A stretch of 13,388 bases of DNA from Streptomycetales bacterium (GTDB lineage: Bacteria > Actinomycetota > Actinomycetes > Prado026), in the NCBI GenBank assembly GCA_025361995.1, contig JANYIP010000002.1, positions 1 through 13,388 of the forward strand, read 5' to 3'. Every line of letters begins with the position of its first letter. The stretch's first letter is position 1. The translations under genes were made by a program, and so were the position numbers. Below are positions 1 to 7,607 of the stretch, piece after piece. The notes under the pieces were generated by a model that made no database searches, was not told the origin of the DNA, and saw nothing but the letters and a program-made list of their open reading frames with translations.

Positions 1-586
1 TCTTCTTGCTCATGATCGAGCTCGCGATCAGCGGGATCGACTCGACGGTCCCGGTGACGTCGCGCAGCGCATAGAGCTTCTTGTCGGCCGGAGCGAGCCC
101 GTCGCCGGCGGCGCAGATCACCGCACCGACGTCGGTGAGGATCTCCAGCATCCGCTCGTTGGTCAGCGCGGCCTGCCAGCCGGGGATCGACTCGAGCTTG
201 TCGAGGGTGCCCCCGGTGTGCCCGAGGCCGCGCCCGGACAGCTGCGGCACCGCGAGCCCGCAGGCGGCGACCAGCGGTGCCAGCGGCAGGGTGATCTTGT
301 CGCCGACACCTCCGGTCGAGTGCTTGTCGGCGGTCCGGCGCGGCAGCAACGAGAAGTCCATCCGCTCGCCGGTAGCGATCATCGCTGCAGTCCAGCGGGA
401 GGTCTCGCGCGCGGTCATCCCGTTGAGCAGGATCGCCATTGCCAGCGCCGCCATCTGCTCCTCGGCGACGACTCCGCGGGTGTACGCGTCGACGACCCAG
501 TCGATCTGGCTGTCGGTCAGCTCCCCGTGGTCGCGCTTGGCGAGGATCACGTCCAGCGCCGCGTACGCCTCGCTCGCCTGGCTCAC
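1..586 (-). CDS. deoA: Thymidine (pyrimidine-nucleoside) phosphorylase, N-terminal part
   Basis: Cytosolic enzyme that splits thymidine or deoxyuridine with phosphate into base and deoxyribose-1-phosphate. The visible 195 residues begin with a GTG start whose last two bases overlap the cdd stop codon (GTGA). Residues 88-97 read KHSTGGVGDK, the phosphate-binding loop. Residues 117-132 (SGRGLGHTGGTLDKLE) match the thymidine/pyrimidine-nucleoside phosphorylase signature. R175, S190 and K194 align with the base-binding Arg, Ser and Lys of Escherichia coli DeoA, from memory of that enzyme. The family is about 430 residues long, so more than half of the gene lies beyond the left edge and nothing suggests it is broken. 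It is the last visible gene of the nucleoside transport operon, and its substrates are those the transporter should deliver. A broader pyrimidine-nucleoside phosphorylase (Pdp) remains possible. Confidence 0.93.
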   Translation of the reverse strand, partial: MSQASEAYAALDVILAKRDHGELTDSQIDWVVDAYTRGVVAEEQMAALAMAILLNGMTARETSRWTAAMIATGERMDFSLLPRRTADKHSTGGVGDKITLPLAPLVAACGLAVPQLSGRGLGHTGGTLDKLESIPGWQAALTNERMLEILTDVGAVICAAGDGLAPADKKLYALRDVTGTVESIPLIASSIMSKK

Positions 587-990
587 CCGTCGCCCCGCCG
601 TTCCACCAGGTCGTCGGGGCCGAAGGCGTCGGGCAGCATCTCGGCCAGCGGGCGGATCCCCTGTGTCGTCTGCAGCAGCATCTGCGCACCCCCGTTCTCC
701 CACAGCAGCTGCCTGCACCGCCCGCACGGCATCAGCACGTTGCCGTGGGCGTCCACGCACACCAGCGCGACCAGCCTCCCGCCGCCCGACGCGTGCAGCG
801 CCGACACAAGGCCGCACTCGGCGCACAGGCCCAGCCCGTACGAGGCGTTCTCGACGTTGCAGCCGACCACGGTCCGCCCGTCGTCCACCAGCCCGGCCAC
901 GCCGACCTTGAACTGCGAGTACGGCGCGTACGCCCGGCCCATGATCTCGACCGCGGCGACCTGCAAGGCCACCCAGTCGATCTCGCTCAC
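583..990 (-). CDS. cdd: Cytidine deaminase
   Basis: Cytosolic zinc enzyme converting cytidine and deoxycytidine to uridine and deoxyuridine. The 135-residue protein has the length of the small homotetrameric class. NVENASYG (45-52) is the substrate-binding segment. CAE (56-58) supplies a zinc cysteine and the catalytic Glu58, and PCGRC (88-92) supplies Cys89 and Cys92, so zinc has three cysteine ligands as in tetrameric deaminases rather than His-Cys-Cys. The GTG start at 990 overlaps the stop codon of the upstream permease (GTGA), with a purine-rich AGGGCAA before it. The stop overlaps the deoA start in the same way, so translation of the three genes is probably coupled. The context is salvage of imported nucleosides: the product uridine or deoxyuridine can be passed to the phosphorylase. 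Confidence 0.95.
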   Translation of the reverse strand: MSEIDWVALQVAAVEIMGRAYAPYSQFKVGVAGLVDDGRTVVGCNVENASYGLGLCAECGLVSALHASGGGRLVALVCVDAHGNVLMPCGRCRQLLWENGGAQMLLQTTQGIRPLAEMLPDAFGPDDLVERRGDG

Positions 991-2237
991 TTGCCCTGCC
1001 CGCGGCGGTACGGAATCCCGTCTGCCGCCGGCGGCCGCAACCGCTGCGAGGCCAGCGCCAGCACCAGCAGTGTCGTCACGTACGGCGTCGCCGACACGAT
1101 GTGCTGCTCCAGCTCGTGGGTCTTGAGGAACCACCAGAGCACCAGCAGCGTGCACACCGCACTGATCCCGCCCGACGTCCAGCGACGGCGGTAGAGCAAC
1201 CAGGCGCTGTACGCCGCCAGCGCGATCACCAGGACGAGCAGCAGCGCGTGCACGGCCGGCGGGCTGCGCAGCTGGAGCCCGTTCGTGTACCCGAAGAGCC
1301 CGGCGCCGACCGCGAGCCCGGCCGGCCGCCAGTTCCCGAAGATCATCGCCGCCAGCCCGATGAAGCCGTACCCCTGGGTCTGGCCGTCGTGGTAAAAACC
1401 CGACCAGATCGCGAGGAAAGCGCCGCCGAAGCCGGCCAGCGCACCGGAGGCGATCACCGCGAGGTACTTGTACTTGTACACGTTCACACCGAGCGTCTCG
1501 GCCGCATACGGCGCCTCGCCACAGGCCCGCAGCCGCAGCCCGAAGGCAGTCCGCCACAGCACGAAGTACGAGATCGGCAGCAGCGCCACGGCCATCACGG
1601 TGAAGTAGGCGGGCTTGTCCACGATCGCGAACAGCACGTTCGCCAGGTCGGAGACGGCGAACCAGTGGTGCGCTCCGATCGAGGCGAACCAGCCCGGCAG
1701 CAGCGGCACCGTGAACGTGCCCATCGAGGGAATCTCGCCGGACTGGGTGGGATTGTGCAGCACCTGCACAGCGAGGAACTGGGTGATGCCCAGGCCGAGC
1801 AGGTTGATCGCGACACCCGAGACGATGTGGTCCACCCCGAACGTCACCGTCGCGACCGCGTGCATCAGGCCGCCGATCGCGCCGAACGCCACCCCGGCCG
1901 CCAGCCCCTGCCAGGGACCGTAGGTCGAACCGGCCCAGCCGGCCCCCCAGGTCCCCATGATCATCATACCTTCGAGCCCGATGTTGACGACGCCCGCACG
2001 CTCGGCCCACAGGCCGCCGAGACCGGCCAGCCCGAGCGGGATCGACAGCGCGAGCGCGGCCTCCAGGGTGCCCGCCGAGGTCAGCTCGTTCGCCCCGGTG
2101 GCCACCCGGACGACGGAGAAGACGACGAGCACCAGCCCGAGCAGCACCAGCGGACGGGTCCGCTTGTCGGCCAGCAGGCTGCGGGTCCGGACCGCGATCG
2201 GCAAGGCCGCTGCCGACGCCTTGAGGTCGCTGGTCAT
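987..2237 (-). CDS. Nucleoside ABC transporter permease (second permease)
   Basis: Inner-membrane subunit of a BMP/NupABC-type nucleoside importer, 416 residues, of the BPD_transp_2 (branched-chain amino acid/ribose) permease family. After a cytoplasmic N-terminus of about 28 residues there are many hydrophobic segments, starting with 29-46. NIGLEG at 85-90 is the hallmark of this permease type. GLRLRACGEAPYAAETLGVNV (233-253) is the cytoplasmic coupling loop that contacts the ATPase. The C-terminal 80 residues add further hydrophobic segments and end in a basic tail. The ATG start at 2237 overlaps the stop of the first permease (ATGA), and a strong GGAGGT lies six bases upstream of it. The stop overlaps the cdd start. 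Together with its neighbour it should form the heterodimeric pore. Substrate is inferred from the operon, not from pore residues. Confidence 0.93.
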   Translation of the reverse strand: MTSDLKASAAALPIAVRTRSLLADKRTRPLVLLGLVLVVFSVVRVATGANELTSAGTLEAALALSIPLGLAGLGGLWAERAGVVNIGLEGMMIMGTWGAGWAGSTYGPWQGLAAGVAFGAIGGLMHAVATVTFGVDHIVSGVAINLLGLGITQFLAVQVLHNPTQSGEIPSMGTFTVPLLPGWFASIGAHHWFAVSDLANVLFAIVDKPAYFTVMAVALLPISYFVLWRTAFGLRLRACGEAPYAAETLGVNVYKYKYLAVIASGALAGFGGAFLAIWSGFYHDGQTQGYGFIGLAAMIFGNWRPAGLAVGAGLFGYTNGLQLRSPPAVHALLLVLVIALAAYSAWLLYRRRWTSGGISAVCTLLVLWWFLKTHELEQHIVSATPYVTTLLVLALASQRLRPPAADGIPYRRGQGK

Positions 2238-3343
2238 ACCGTCACCTCCCGCGCCTCGAGCGTCTGTGCGACATCGCGCTGCTGCCGGCTGATCGAGTAG
2301 CGCCGTACCAGCTCGTACGCGACGACCACCGACAGCACCGCGGTGGCCTGCATGATCGTGACGACCTCTTTGGACACCTGGTGCAGGTCGAGGATCTGCC
2401 GGGCGTTGTCGAGGAACGCCCACAGCAGCGCACCGAACGCGATGCCGAGCGGGTGGTTGCGGCCGAGCAGCGCGACCGAGATGCCGGTGAACCCGATGCC
2501 GGCCGGGAAGTTCTGCGAGTACGAGTACGACTCCCCGAGCAGGTTGGGGATCCCGATCAGGCCCGCGATGCCGCCGGACAGGAGCAGGCTGATGATCACC
2601 ATCCGCTTGACGTTGACCCCGCTGGCGACCGCAGCGGTCTCCGACCGACCGGTCGCCCGCAGGTCGAAGCCGAACCGGGTACGCGACAGCAGGAACCAGT
2701 AGCCGCCGCCGACCAGGATCGCCAGCACCACCAGCCCGTACACCTTGGTCTGGGCGCCGCCGATGATCGCGAGGCCGGGCACCTGGCCGGAGGCCGGGAT
2801 CACCTTGGTGCCGACGCCCTCGCTTCCGGTCACGTTCACGGCGAGCTTGCCCGGCACCAGGAGATAGCCGATGACCGCGTTCGCGATGTAGTTGAGCATG
2901 ATCGTCGAGATGACCTCGCTGACCCCGCGCTTGACCTTCAGGTAGCCGGCGATCGCCGCCCACAGCGCCCCGACCCCCATCGCCACCACGACGGTGATCG
3001 CCACCGACAGGATCGGCGCCAGGTGGATCGCGCCCGCCACCCCGGCGGCGACCAGCGCAGCGAGCCTGTACTGGCCGTCCACGCCGATGTTGAAGAGGTT
3101 CATCCGGAAGCCGATCGCCACCGCGACCGCCGCCAGGTAGTAGCCGACGGCGAGGTTGATGGTCAGGACGATGCTGTCAGGCGCGGTTCCGTAGGCCCAC
3201 ATCCAACCGAAGGCGTCCAGCGGCGCGTGCCCGGTCCCGATCAGGATCGCCGAGGTCACCACGACCGCGAAGGCCAGCGCCAGCACCGGCGCCGCGAGCG
3301 CCAGGCCGACCCGGCGCACGCTGAAGGTGGACAGCGACTTCAT
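2234..3343 (-). CDS. Nucleoside ABC transporter permease (first permease)
   Basis: Inner-membrane permease of 369 residues, BPD_transp_2 family, paired with the following permease. The first hydrophobic segment is at 13-36. FNIGVDGQ (84-91) matches the FNIG-x-(E/D)-GQ motif of this half of the NupB/NupC or YufP/YufQ pair. GFDLRATGRSETAAVASGVNV (225-245) is the coupling helix region facing the ATPase. More membrane segments follow up to about residue 346, then a short polar tail. The ATG start at 3343 overlaps the ATPase stop codon (ATGA) and the stop overlaps the next permease. The frame stays open upstream to 3799, but that part is a shadow of the ATPase gene and encodes Arg/Gly/Pro-rich sequence unlike a membrane protein, so 3343 is chosen. 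Nucleoside specificity is inferred from the adjacent BMP lipoprotein, cdd and deoA. Confidence 0.93.
   Translation of the reverse strand: MKSLSTFSVRRVGLALAAPVLALAFAVVVTSAILIGTGHAPLDAFGWMWAYGTAPDSIVLTINLAVGYYLAAVAVAIGFRMNLFNIGVDGQYRLAALVAAGVAGAIHLAPILSVAITVVVAMGVGALWAAIAGYLKVKRGVSEVISTIMLNYIANAVIGYLLVPGKLAVNVTGSEGVGTKVIPASGQVPGLAIIGGAQTKVYGLVVLAILVGGGYWFLLSRTRFGFDLRATGRSETAAVASGVNVKRMVIISLLLSGGIAGLIGIPNLLGESYSYSQNFPAGIGFTGISVALLGRNHPLGIAFGALLWAFLDNARQILDLHQVSKEVVTIMQATAVLSVVVAYELVRRYSISRQQRDVAQTLEAREVTV
2244..2249 (-). promoter_or_regulatory. Strong ribosome binding site for second permease
   Basis: The minus strand reads GGAGGT ending six bases before the ATG at 2237, and it lies inside the last codons of the upstream permease gene. 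It fixes the start of the second permease at 2237 rather than at any earlier codon of the long open frame. This is one of the strongest Shine-Dalgarno matches in the window, which may balance output of the two permeases. Confidence 0.75.
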
Positions 3344-4866
3344 GCCGCCGCCCCCGCCCCGGTCATGGCTGAGCCGAGTTCCTCGGGGGTCACGGTCGCC
3401 GGGTCGGCGCTGGCGACCAGCCGGCCGCGCAGGATCACCCGCAGCGTGTCCGAGAGCCCGATCAGCTCGTCGAGGTCGGCCGAGACGAGCAGCACGGCGA
3501 GGCCGCGCGACCGGGCCGCACGCAGCAGGTCCCAGATCGCGGCCTGGGCGCCGACGTCGACGCCGCGGGTGGGGTGCGCCGCGATCAGCAGCTGCGGCTC
3601 CCCGCTCATCTCGCGGCCGACGATCAGCTTCTGCTGGTTGCCGCCGGACAGCGCTGACGCCGCCACGTCGATGCTGGGCGTACGTACGTCGTACTCGTCG
3701 ACGATCCGCTGGGCGTCCGCCTTGGCGCCGGCCGCGTCGATGAGCAGCCCCTTGCTGTTGGGGCGTTCGGTCTGGTGACCGAGGATCCGGTTCTCCCACA
3801 GCGGCGCGTCGAGGAGCAGGCCGTACCGGCTGCGGTCCTCCGGGATGTAGCCGATGCCGGCCTCGCGCCGGCGCCGGGTGGTCCAGCTCGACATGTCCGA
3901 CCCACCCAGATCGACCGTCCCGGTCGCGGCCTGGCGCATCCCCATCACGGCCTCGACGAGCTCGGCCTGCCCGTTGCCCTCGACGCCGGCGATGCCGAGG
4001 ACCTCGCCCTTGTGGATCGTGAACGAGATGCCCTCGAGCAGGCTGCGGCCGTCAGCGCTCACCAGGCACAGGTTCTCGACCCGCAGCACATCCACGTCGG
4101 TCACCGTCGACTCGCCGGTCGCCGGCGACGGCAGCTCGCTGCCGACCATGAGCTCGGCGAGCTGTCGGGCACTGGTCACCTCCGGGTCGATGGTGGCCAC
4201 CGTCGTGCCGCCCCGGATCACCGTCACGGCATCGGCGACCGACAGCACCTCGTCGAGCTTGTGGGAGATGAAGATGACGGTCAGGCCCTGGCCCTTGAGC
4301 TCGCGCAGCGCGCCGAACAGCTCGTTGACCTCCTGCGGGACGAGCACCGCGGTCGGCTCGTCCAGGATGAGGATGCGGGCGCCCCGGTAGAGCACCTTGA
4401 GGATCTCGACGCGCTGGCGGTCGCCGACGCCCAGCTCCTCGACCAGTGCGTCCGGGTCCACCTCCAGCCCGTACTGCCGGCCCAGCTCACGGATCCTCGT
4501 CCTGGCCGCCCCGAACGACAGGAACCCCCGCGACGTCGGCTCCATGCCCAGCACGACGTTCTCGGTGACCGTGAGGTTGTCCGCGAGCTGGAAGTGCTGG
4601 TGCACCATGCCGACGCCCTCGGCAATCGCGTCGGCCGGGGACGAGAAGGTCACCTGCTGGCCGTTGACGGCGATGGTGCCCTCGTCGGGCTTGTGCATCC
4701 CGAACAAGGTCTTCATCAAGGTGGACTTGCCCGCGCCGTTCTCCCCCACGATCGCGTGCACGGTCCCCGCGCGGACGGTGATGTCGATGTCGTGGTTGGC
4801 CACGACGCCGGGGAATCGCTTGGTGATGCCGCGCAGTTCCACCGCAGGTGCCTGCTGCTCGGTCAC
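3340..4866 (-). CDS. Nucleoside ABC transporter ATP-binding protein (two ATPase domains)
   Basis: Cytoplasmic motor of the importer, 508 residues with two fused ABC domains, as in RbsA, NupA or YufO. The first domain is canonical: Walker A GENGAGKST (41-49), Q-loop around 90, Walker B ILILDEP (165-171), switch histidine H202; its signature LGVGDRQ (145-151) is degenerate. In the second domain Walker A is GVEGNGQAE (294-302) and lacks the lysine, signature LSGGNQQK (407-414) is perfect, and Walker B LLIAAHPTRG (427-436) has His where the catalytic Glu would be. One intact and one degenerate ATP site is normal in this family. The start is GTG at 4866. A GAGGAGG lies about 14 bases upstream of it, farther than usual; an ATC at 4875 has ideal spacing but would be a very rare start. 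No ATG, GTG or TTG is in frame nearby upstream. Confidence 0.94.
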   Translation of the reverse strand: MTEQQAPAVELRGITKRFPGVVANHDIDITVRAGTVHAIVGENGAGKSTLMKTLFGMHKPDEGTIAVNGQQVTFSSPADAIAEGVGMVHQHFQLADNLTVTENVVLGMEPTSRGFLSFGAARTRIRELGRQYGLEVDPDALVEELGVGDRQRVEILKVLYRGARILILDEPTAVLVPQEVNELFGALRELKGQGLTVIFISHKLDEVLSVADAVTVIRGGTTVATIDPEVTSARQLAELMVGSELPSPATGESTVTDVDVLRVENLCLVSADGRSLLEGISFTIHKGEVLGIAGVEGNGQAELVEAVMGMRQAATGTVDLGGSDMSSWTTRRRREAGIGYIPEDRSRYGLLLDAPLWENRILGHQTERPNSKGLLIDAAGAKADAQRIVDEYDVRTPSIDVAASALSGGNQQKLIVGREMSGEPQLLIAAHPTRGVDVGAQAAIWDLLRAARSRGLAVLLVSADLDELIGLSDTLRVILRGRLVASADPATVTPEELGSAMTGAGAAA

Positions 4867-4896
4867 GCTGGTGATGACACCCTCCTCGCGATGTGC

Positions 4897-4940
4897 CTCG
4901 GGCCCGGTCCGGACGCTATCGCGTCCGGGCCGGGCCCGGG
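4897..4940. terminator. Long GC-rich stem-loop between lipoprotein and ATPase genes
   Basis: Positions 4899-4916 (CGGGCCCGGTCCGGACGC) and 4921-4938 (GCGTCCGGGCCGGGCCCG) form an 18-base-pair stem with a TATC loop. The only imperfect position is T4908 with G4929: a G-U wobble in plus-strand RNA and a C-A mismatch in the minus-strand transcript actually made here. One outer wobble and one C-G pair could extend it. No run of U follows on either strand, so it is not a textbook intrinsic terminator. It sits between the lipoprotein stop and the ATPase start, where it could act as a partial terminator or protect the 3' end of the lipoprotein mRNA and so raise lipoprotein over transporter. That role is inferred. 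Confidence 0.6.
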
Positions 4941-4960
4941 CCTACTGGTAGTACGACGAG

Positions 4961-6028
4961 CTACTGGACGTCCGGAACGGTGATCGTCCCGGCCTTGATC
5001 CCAGCCGCAGCCGCGTCGATCGCCGCCTGGTACGGGCCGATCGCCGGGTTCGACGTCGCGTAGCCGACGCCGTCGTTCGTCAGGTCGAACTTCTGGACCC
5101 CGGTCAGCGGGGCACCGTTGACGCACGACTTGATGAACGCGTACACCGCGCTGTCGACCCGCTTGAGGGCCGACGACAGGATGACCGGCTGCAGGTCGGG
5201 GCTGGCCGACAGGTACTGGTCGGAGTCGACACCGATCGCGAGCTTGCCGGCAGCCTTGGCCGCCTTGAAGACACCCAGACCGGAGCCGCCCGCTGCTGCG
5301 TACACGATGTCGGCGCCCTGGTCGAACATGCCCTTGGCCACGGTCTGGCCCTTGTCAGGGGCGTTGAAGCCGGTGAAGTCCGGGGGCTGGGTGAGGTACT
5401 GGTCGATCACCTTGATGCCGGGCTTGGTGGCCTTGGCCCCGGCGTCGAAGCCGACCTGGAACGACTGAAGCAGCTTGACGTTGACCCCGCCGATGAAGCC
5501 GACCGTGCCGGTCTTGGTCGCGCTCGCGGCGAGGACGCCCGCGAGGTAGGAGCTCTGGTTGGCCGCGAAGACCAGGTTCGCCACGTTCGGCTGGAGGTTG
5601 CTCGAGTCGTCGATGATCGCGAAGTTCGTCTTCGGGAACTTCACCGACACGGCCTTGACCGCGTCGGCGTAGTTGAAGCCGATCGCGATGACCGGGTTGT
5701 AGCCGCCGGTGGCCAGCAGGGTGAGGCGGGCCTCACGCTGCGCCTCGGTCTCGTTCGGGACCGCGGAGAGCTCGTTCTTGGTGATGCCGAAGTCGGTGCC
5801 GGCCTTGTCCAGGCCGGCAGCGGCCGAGTCGTTGAAGGACTTGTCACCGCGCCCACCGATGTCGTACGCCATGCCGACCTTGATGCTCGACTTGCTCGGG
5901 GAGGCACTGGTGCTCCCGCCGGGCGCAGCGGCCGAGCCGCTGGGGGAGGCGGTGCTGCTGCTGCTGCACGCGGCGAGCGCGAGTGCGCCTGCCATCGCGA
6001 CCGCAGCGAGCTTGAGTGAGCTGCGCAA
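4961..6028 (-). CDS. BMP-family nucleoside-binding lipoprotein
   Basis: Extracellular, lipid-anchored substrate-binding protein of the BMP/PnrA/Med family, 355 residues. Residues 1-20 form a lipoprotein signal peptide ending in LALAA before Cys21, the acylation site. Residues 22-49 are a Ser/Ala/Gly/Pro-rich tether. The mature fold starts near SIKVGMAYD; GGRGDKSFND (58-67) matches the GG-x-x-DKSFN motif of purine-nucleoside-binding PnrA-type proteins, and GVDSDQY (266-272) lies on the second lobe, as in the family. The start is TTG at 6028, preceded at ideal distance by AAGGAG; no ATG or GTG start is in frame between it and the leader. The first gene of the transport operon, it should bind nucleosides and hand them to the two permeases. 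Which nucleoside it prefers cannot be read from sequence alone. Confidence 0.93.
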   Translation of the reverse strand: MRSSLKLAAVAMAGALALAACSSSSTASPSGSAAAPGGSTSASPSKSSIKVGMAYDIGGRGDKSFNDSAAAGLDKAGTDFGITKNELSAVPNETEAQREARLTLLATGGYNPVIAIGFNYADAVKAVSVKFPKTNFAIIDDSSNLQPNVANLVFAANQSSYLAGVLAASATKTGTVGFIGGVNVKLLQSFQVGFDAGAKATKPGIKVIDQYLTQPPDFTGFNAPDKGQTVAKGMFDQGADIVYAAAGGSGLGVFKAAKAAGKLAIGVDSDQYLSASPDLQPVILSSALKRVDSAVYAFIKSCVNGAPLTGVQKFDLTNDGVGYATSNPAIGPYQAAIDAAAAGIKAGTITVPDVQ

Positions 6029-6034
6029 GGGGTT

Positions 6035-6040
6035 CTCCTT
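6035..6040 (-). promoter_or_regulatory. Ribosome binding site deciding the TTG start of the lipoprotein gene
   Basis: The minus strand reads AAGGAG followed by six bases and then TTG at 6028. The signal peptide begins directly at that TTG, so the two lines of evidence agree on the start. Confidence 0.75.
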
Positions 6041-6046
6041 CCGGTG

Positions 6047-6067
6047 CGCGACCCGATCCGGGTCGCG
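6047..6067. promoter_or_regulatory. Perfect 9-base inverted repeat in the lipoprotein gene leader
   Basis: CGCGACCCG (6047-6055) and CGGGTCGCG (6059-6067) are perfect inverted arms around ATC. The element lies just upstream of the ribosome binding site of the lipoprotein gene and downstream of an AT-rich patch that may hold its promoter. It could be a repressor operator controlling the nucleoside operon, or an mRNA hairpin in the 5' leader. Its near-perfect dyad and short spacer do not tell these apart. Confidence 0.5.
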
Positions 6068-6137
6068 AAGAATCGGCTCACCGTATATCTACCGCGAGCG
6101 AACCTTTACCGGCCTGCGCCCACTGTTCGGCATACCG
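6068..6137 (-). promoter_or_regulatory. Likely promoter region of the nucleoside uptake operon
   Basis: The gap between the amidohydrolase stop and the lipoprotein gene contains the most AT-rich stretch nearby. On the minus strand TAGATATAC, around 6081-6089, is the best -10-like sequence. No good -35 partner is visible at standard spacing. Placement of a promoter here rests mainly on position before the first gene of the operon. Confidence 0.35.
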
Positions 6138-7376
6138 TTATGAAAGAGAGAGCAACGCCGCGCCCACCAGCAGCCGCACGCCGACCCCGATCGCGGACTC
6201 GTCGACGTCGAAGGTCCCCTGGTGCAGGTCCCGCGCAGTGGTGTCACCCGGGCTTCGTACGCCGAGCCGCGCCAGCGCACCGGGAGCGTGGCTGAGGTAC
6301 CAGGCGAAGTCCTCAGCGCCCAAGCTCTGCTCGGCGACGGCCAGGTGCTCGACCCCCCCGAACGCGGTCACCGACGCCGCCAGGAGTCCCACCGAGTCCG
6401 CGTCGTTGACCACCGGCGGGACGCCGCGGGTGTAGTCGACCACCACCTCCACCCCGTACGGGGCGAGCACCGTACGCACCGCCTCCTCGACCACGGCCGG
6501 GGCCAGCTCCCAGCTGCCGGCGTCCAGCGCACGGACCGTGCCCTCGACCTCGCCCGAGTGCGGGATCACGTTGGCTGCGGCGCCGGCCGCGATCCGGCCC
6601 CAGACCACCGAGAGGCCGGCCCGCGGGTCGACGCGGCGGGAGAGCACTGCGGGGACGTCGGTGACCACCTTGCCCAGGGCGTACACGAGATCGGCCGTGA
6701 GGTGCGGCCGGGCCGTGTGCCCGCCTGGCCCGGTGAGCTGGACCAGGACGTGGTCGGCCGACCCGGTGATCGGTCCGACCCGGAGCCCGACGTCCCCGAC
6801 CGGGGTCTGCGGGTCGCAGTGAACCGTGAAGATCCGGCTGACCCCCTCGAGCCGGCCGGCGCCGATGACCTCGAGGGCCCCGCCGGGGGTGGCCTCCTCG
6901 GCGGGCTGGAAGACCAGGCGTACCCGGCCCGGCAGGACGCCGGCGCGCTCGAGGTCGGCGAGCACGAGGCCGGCGCCGACCACCACCGCGGTGTGGACGT
7001 CGTGGCCGCAGGCGTGGCACCGCCCGGGGACCGTGGAGCGGTAGGCGACGTCCTTCTCGTCCGCGATGCCGAGGCCGTCGAGGTCGGCGCGCAGCGCGAC
7101 CGCTGCCGCGCCCGTGCCTATGTCGGCGGTCAGCCCGGTGCCGCGCGGGAGGACGTCCGGGTGCAGGCCGGCGGCGCGCAGGTGGTCGACGACGGTCTGG
7201 GTGGTGCGGTGCTCGGCCCAGGCCAGCTCGGGGTGGGCGTGCAGCTCGCGGCGCAGGGCCACCAGTGCGACGGCATGGGCATCGGTCGAGGCCTTGACCG
7301 CTTCGACCAGCTCGGGATCGAGCGAGGCGGGCTCGCCAGTATGGGTCGGCTCGGCGGGAGGGGTGGCTTCGGACAC
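6138..7376 (-). CDS. M20D-family metal-dependent amidohydrolase
   Basis: Predicted cytosolic amide or peptide hydrolase of 412 residues, family M20 subfamily D (hippurate hydrolase, AbgB, IAA-amino acid hydrolase and N-acyl-amino acid hydrolase relatives). Metal ligands are visible: Cys123 and His125 within CHACGHDVH (120-128), Glu160/161 in QPAEE, His186 in TVHCDP, and His385 in LHQGTFD. The segment around 205-320 (GPGGHTARPH, residues 216-225, at its start) is the lid or dimerisation domain. Residues 1-25 are a low-complexity acidic/Pro extension. The GTG start at 7376 lies nine bases after the stop of the small membrane protein gene, so the two are probably co-transcribed. The exact substrate is unknown. 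Its place beside the nucleoside operon could be coincidental, since a separate leader precedes the lipoprotein gene. Confidence 0.88.
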   Translation of the reverse strand: MSEATPPAEPTHTGEPASLDPELVEAVKASTDAHAVALVALRRELHAHPELAWAEHRTTQTVVDHLRAAGLHPDVLPRGTGLTADIGTGAAAVALRADLDGLGIADEKDVAYRSTVPGRCHACGHDVHTAVVVGAGLVLADLERAGVLPGRVRLVFQPAEEATPGGALEVIGAGRLEGVSRIFTVHCDPQTPVGDVGLRVGPITGSADHVLVQLTGPGGHTARPHLTADLVYALGKVVTDVPAVLSRRVDPRAGLSVVWGRIAAGAAANVIPHSGEVEGTVRALDAGSWELAPAVVEEAVRTVLAPYGVEVVVDYTRGVPPVVNDADSVGLLAASVTAFGGVEHLAVAEQSLGAEDFAWYLSHAPGALARLGVRSPGDTTARDLHQGTFDVDESAIGVGVRLLVGAALLSLS

Positions 7377-7385
7377 CCCGGCAGG

Positions 7386-7601
7386 CTAGCGCTGGTGGTC
7401 GGTGGGTTCGCTGTCGGGCACGCGCACCGGACGCTCCTCGCCGAGCCAGACCGACGGATCGGTGTCCGCCCACGAGGACGTGATCAGCCGAGCGCGGTTG
7501 AAGCGGTCGGTCTCGTCGAAGCGTTCATGGGTCAGGGCCAGCCAGACGAGACCGGCGATCACGAGGAGGAGGACAACGACCAGCAGAAGTGGGGCAACCA
7601 T
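7386..7601 (-). CDS. Small single-pass membrane protein of unknown function
   Basis: A 71-residue protein I do not recognise. Residues 3-23 form one strongly hydrophobic segment (Val/Leu-rich, ending VWLALTHERF), followed by a charged hydrophilic tail of about 48 residues, so it is probably an N-anchored membrane protein with the tail in the cytoplasm or outside. The start is ATG at 7601 with no convincing Shine-Dalgarno; a promoter-like -35/-10 pair is placed so that transcription would begin at about this ATG, suggesting a leaderless mRNA. The stop lies nine bases before the amidohydrolase start. Small proteins like this are often missed. Support is the clear membrane segment, open frame with matching codon bias, and snug spacing to the next gene. 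Confidence 0.68.
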   Translation of the reverse strand: MVAPLLLVVVLLLVIAGLVWLALTHERFDETDRFNRARLITSSWADTDPSVWLGEERPVRVPDSEPTDHQR

Positions 7602-7607
7602 TTGTCA

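Noticed and set aside
2381..3778. 465-codon open frame on the plus strand
   Set aside because: Antisense to permease and ATPase genes, with an Arg/Asp/Gln/Pro-rich translation and no recognisable motif; a shadow frame.
3340..4866. Degenerate second ATP site in the ABC ATPase as a defect
   Set aside because: Missing Walker A lysine and catalytic glutamate in one half are normal for RbsA/NupA-type fused ATPases.
3775..4983. 402-codon open frame on the plus strand, crossing the stem-loop
   Set aside because: Antisense to the ATPase gene, low-complexity translation; not a gene.
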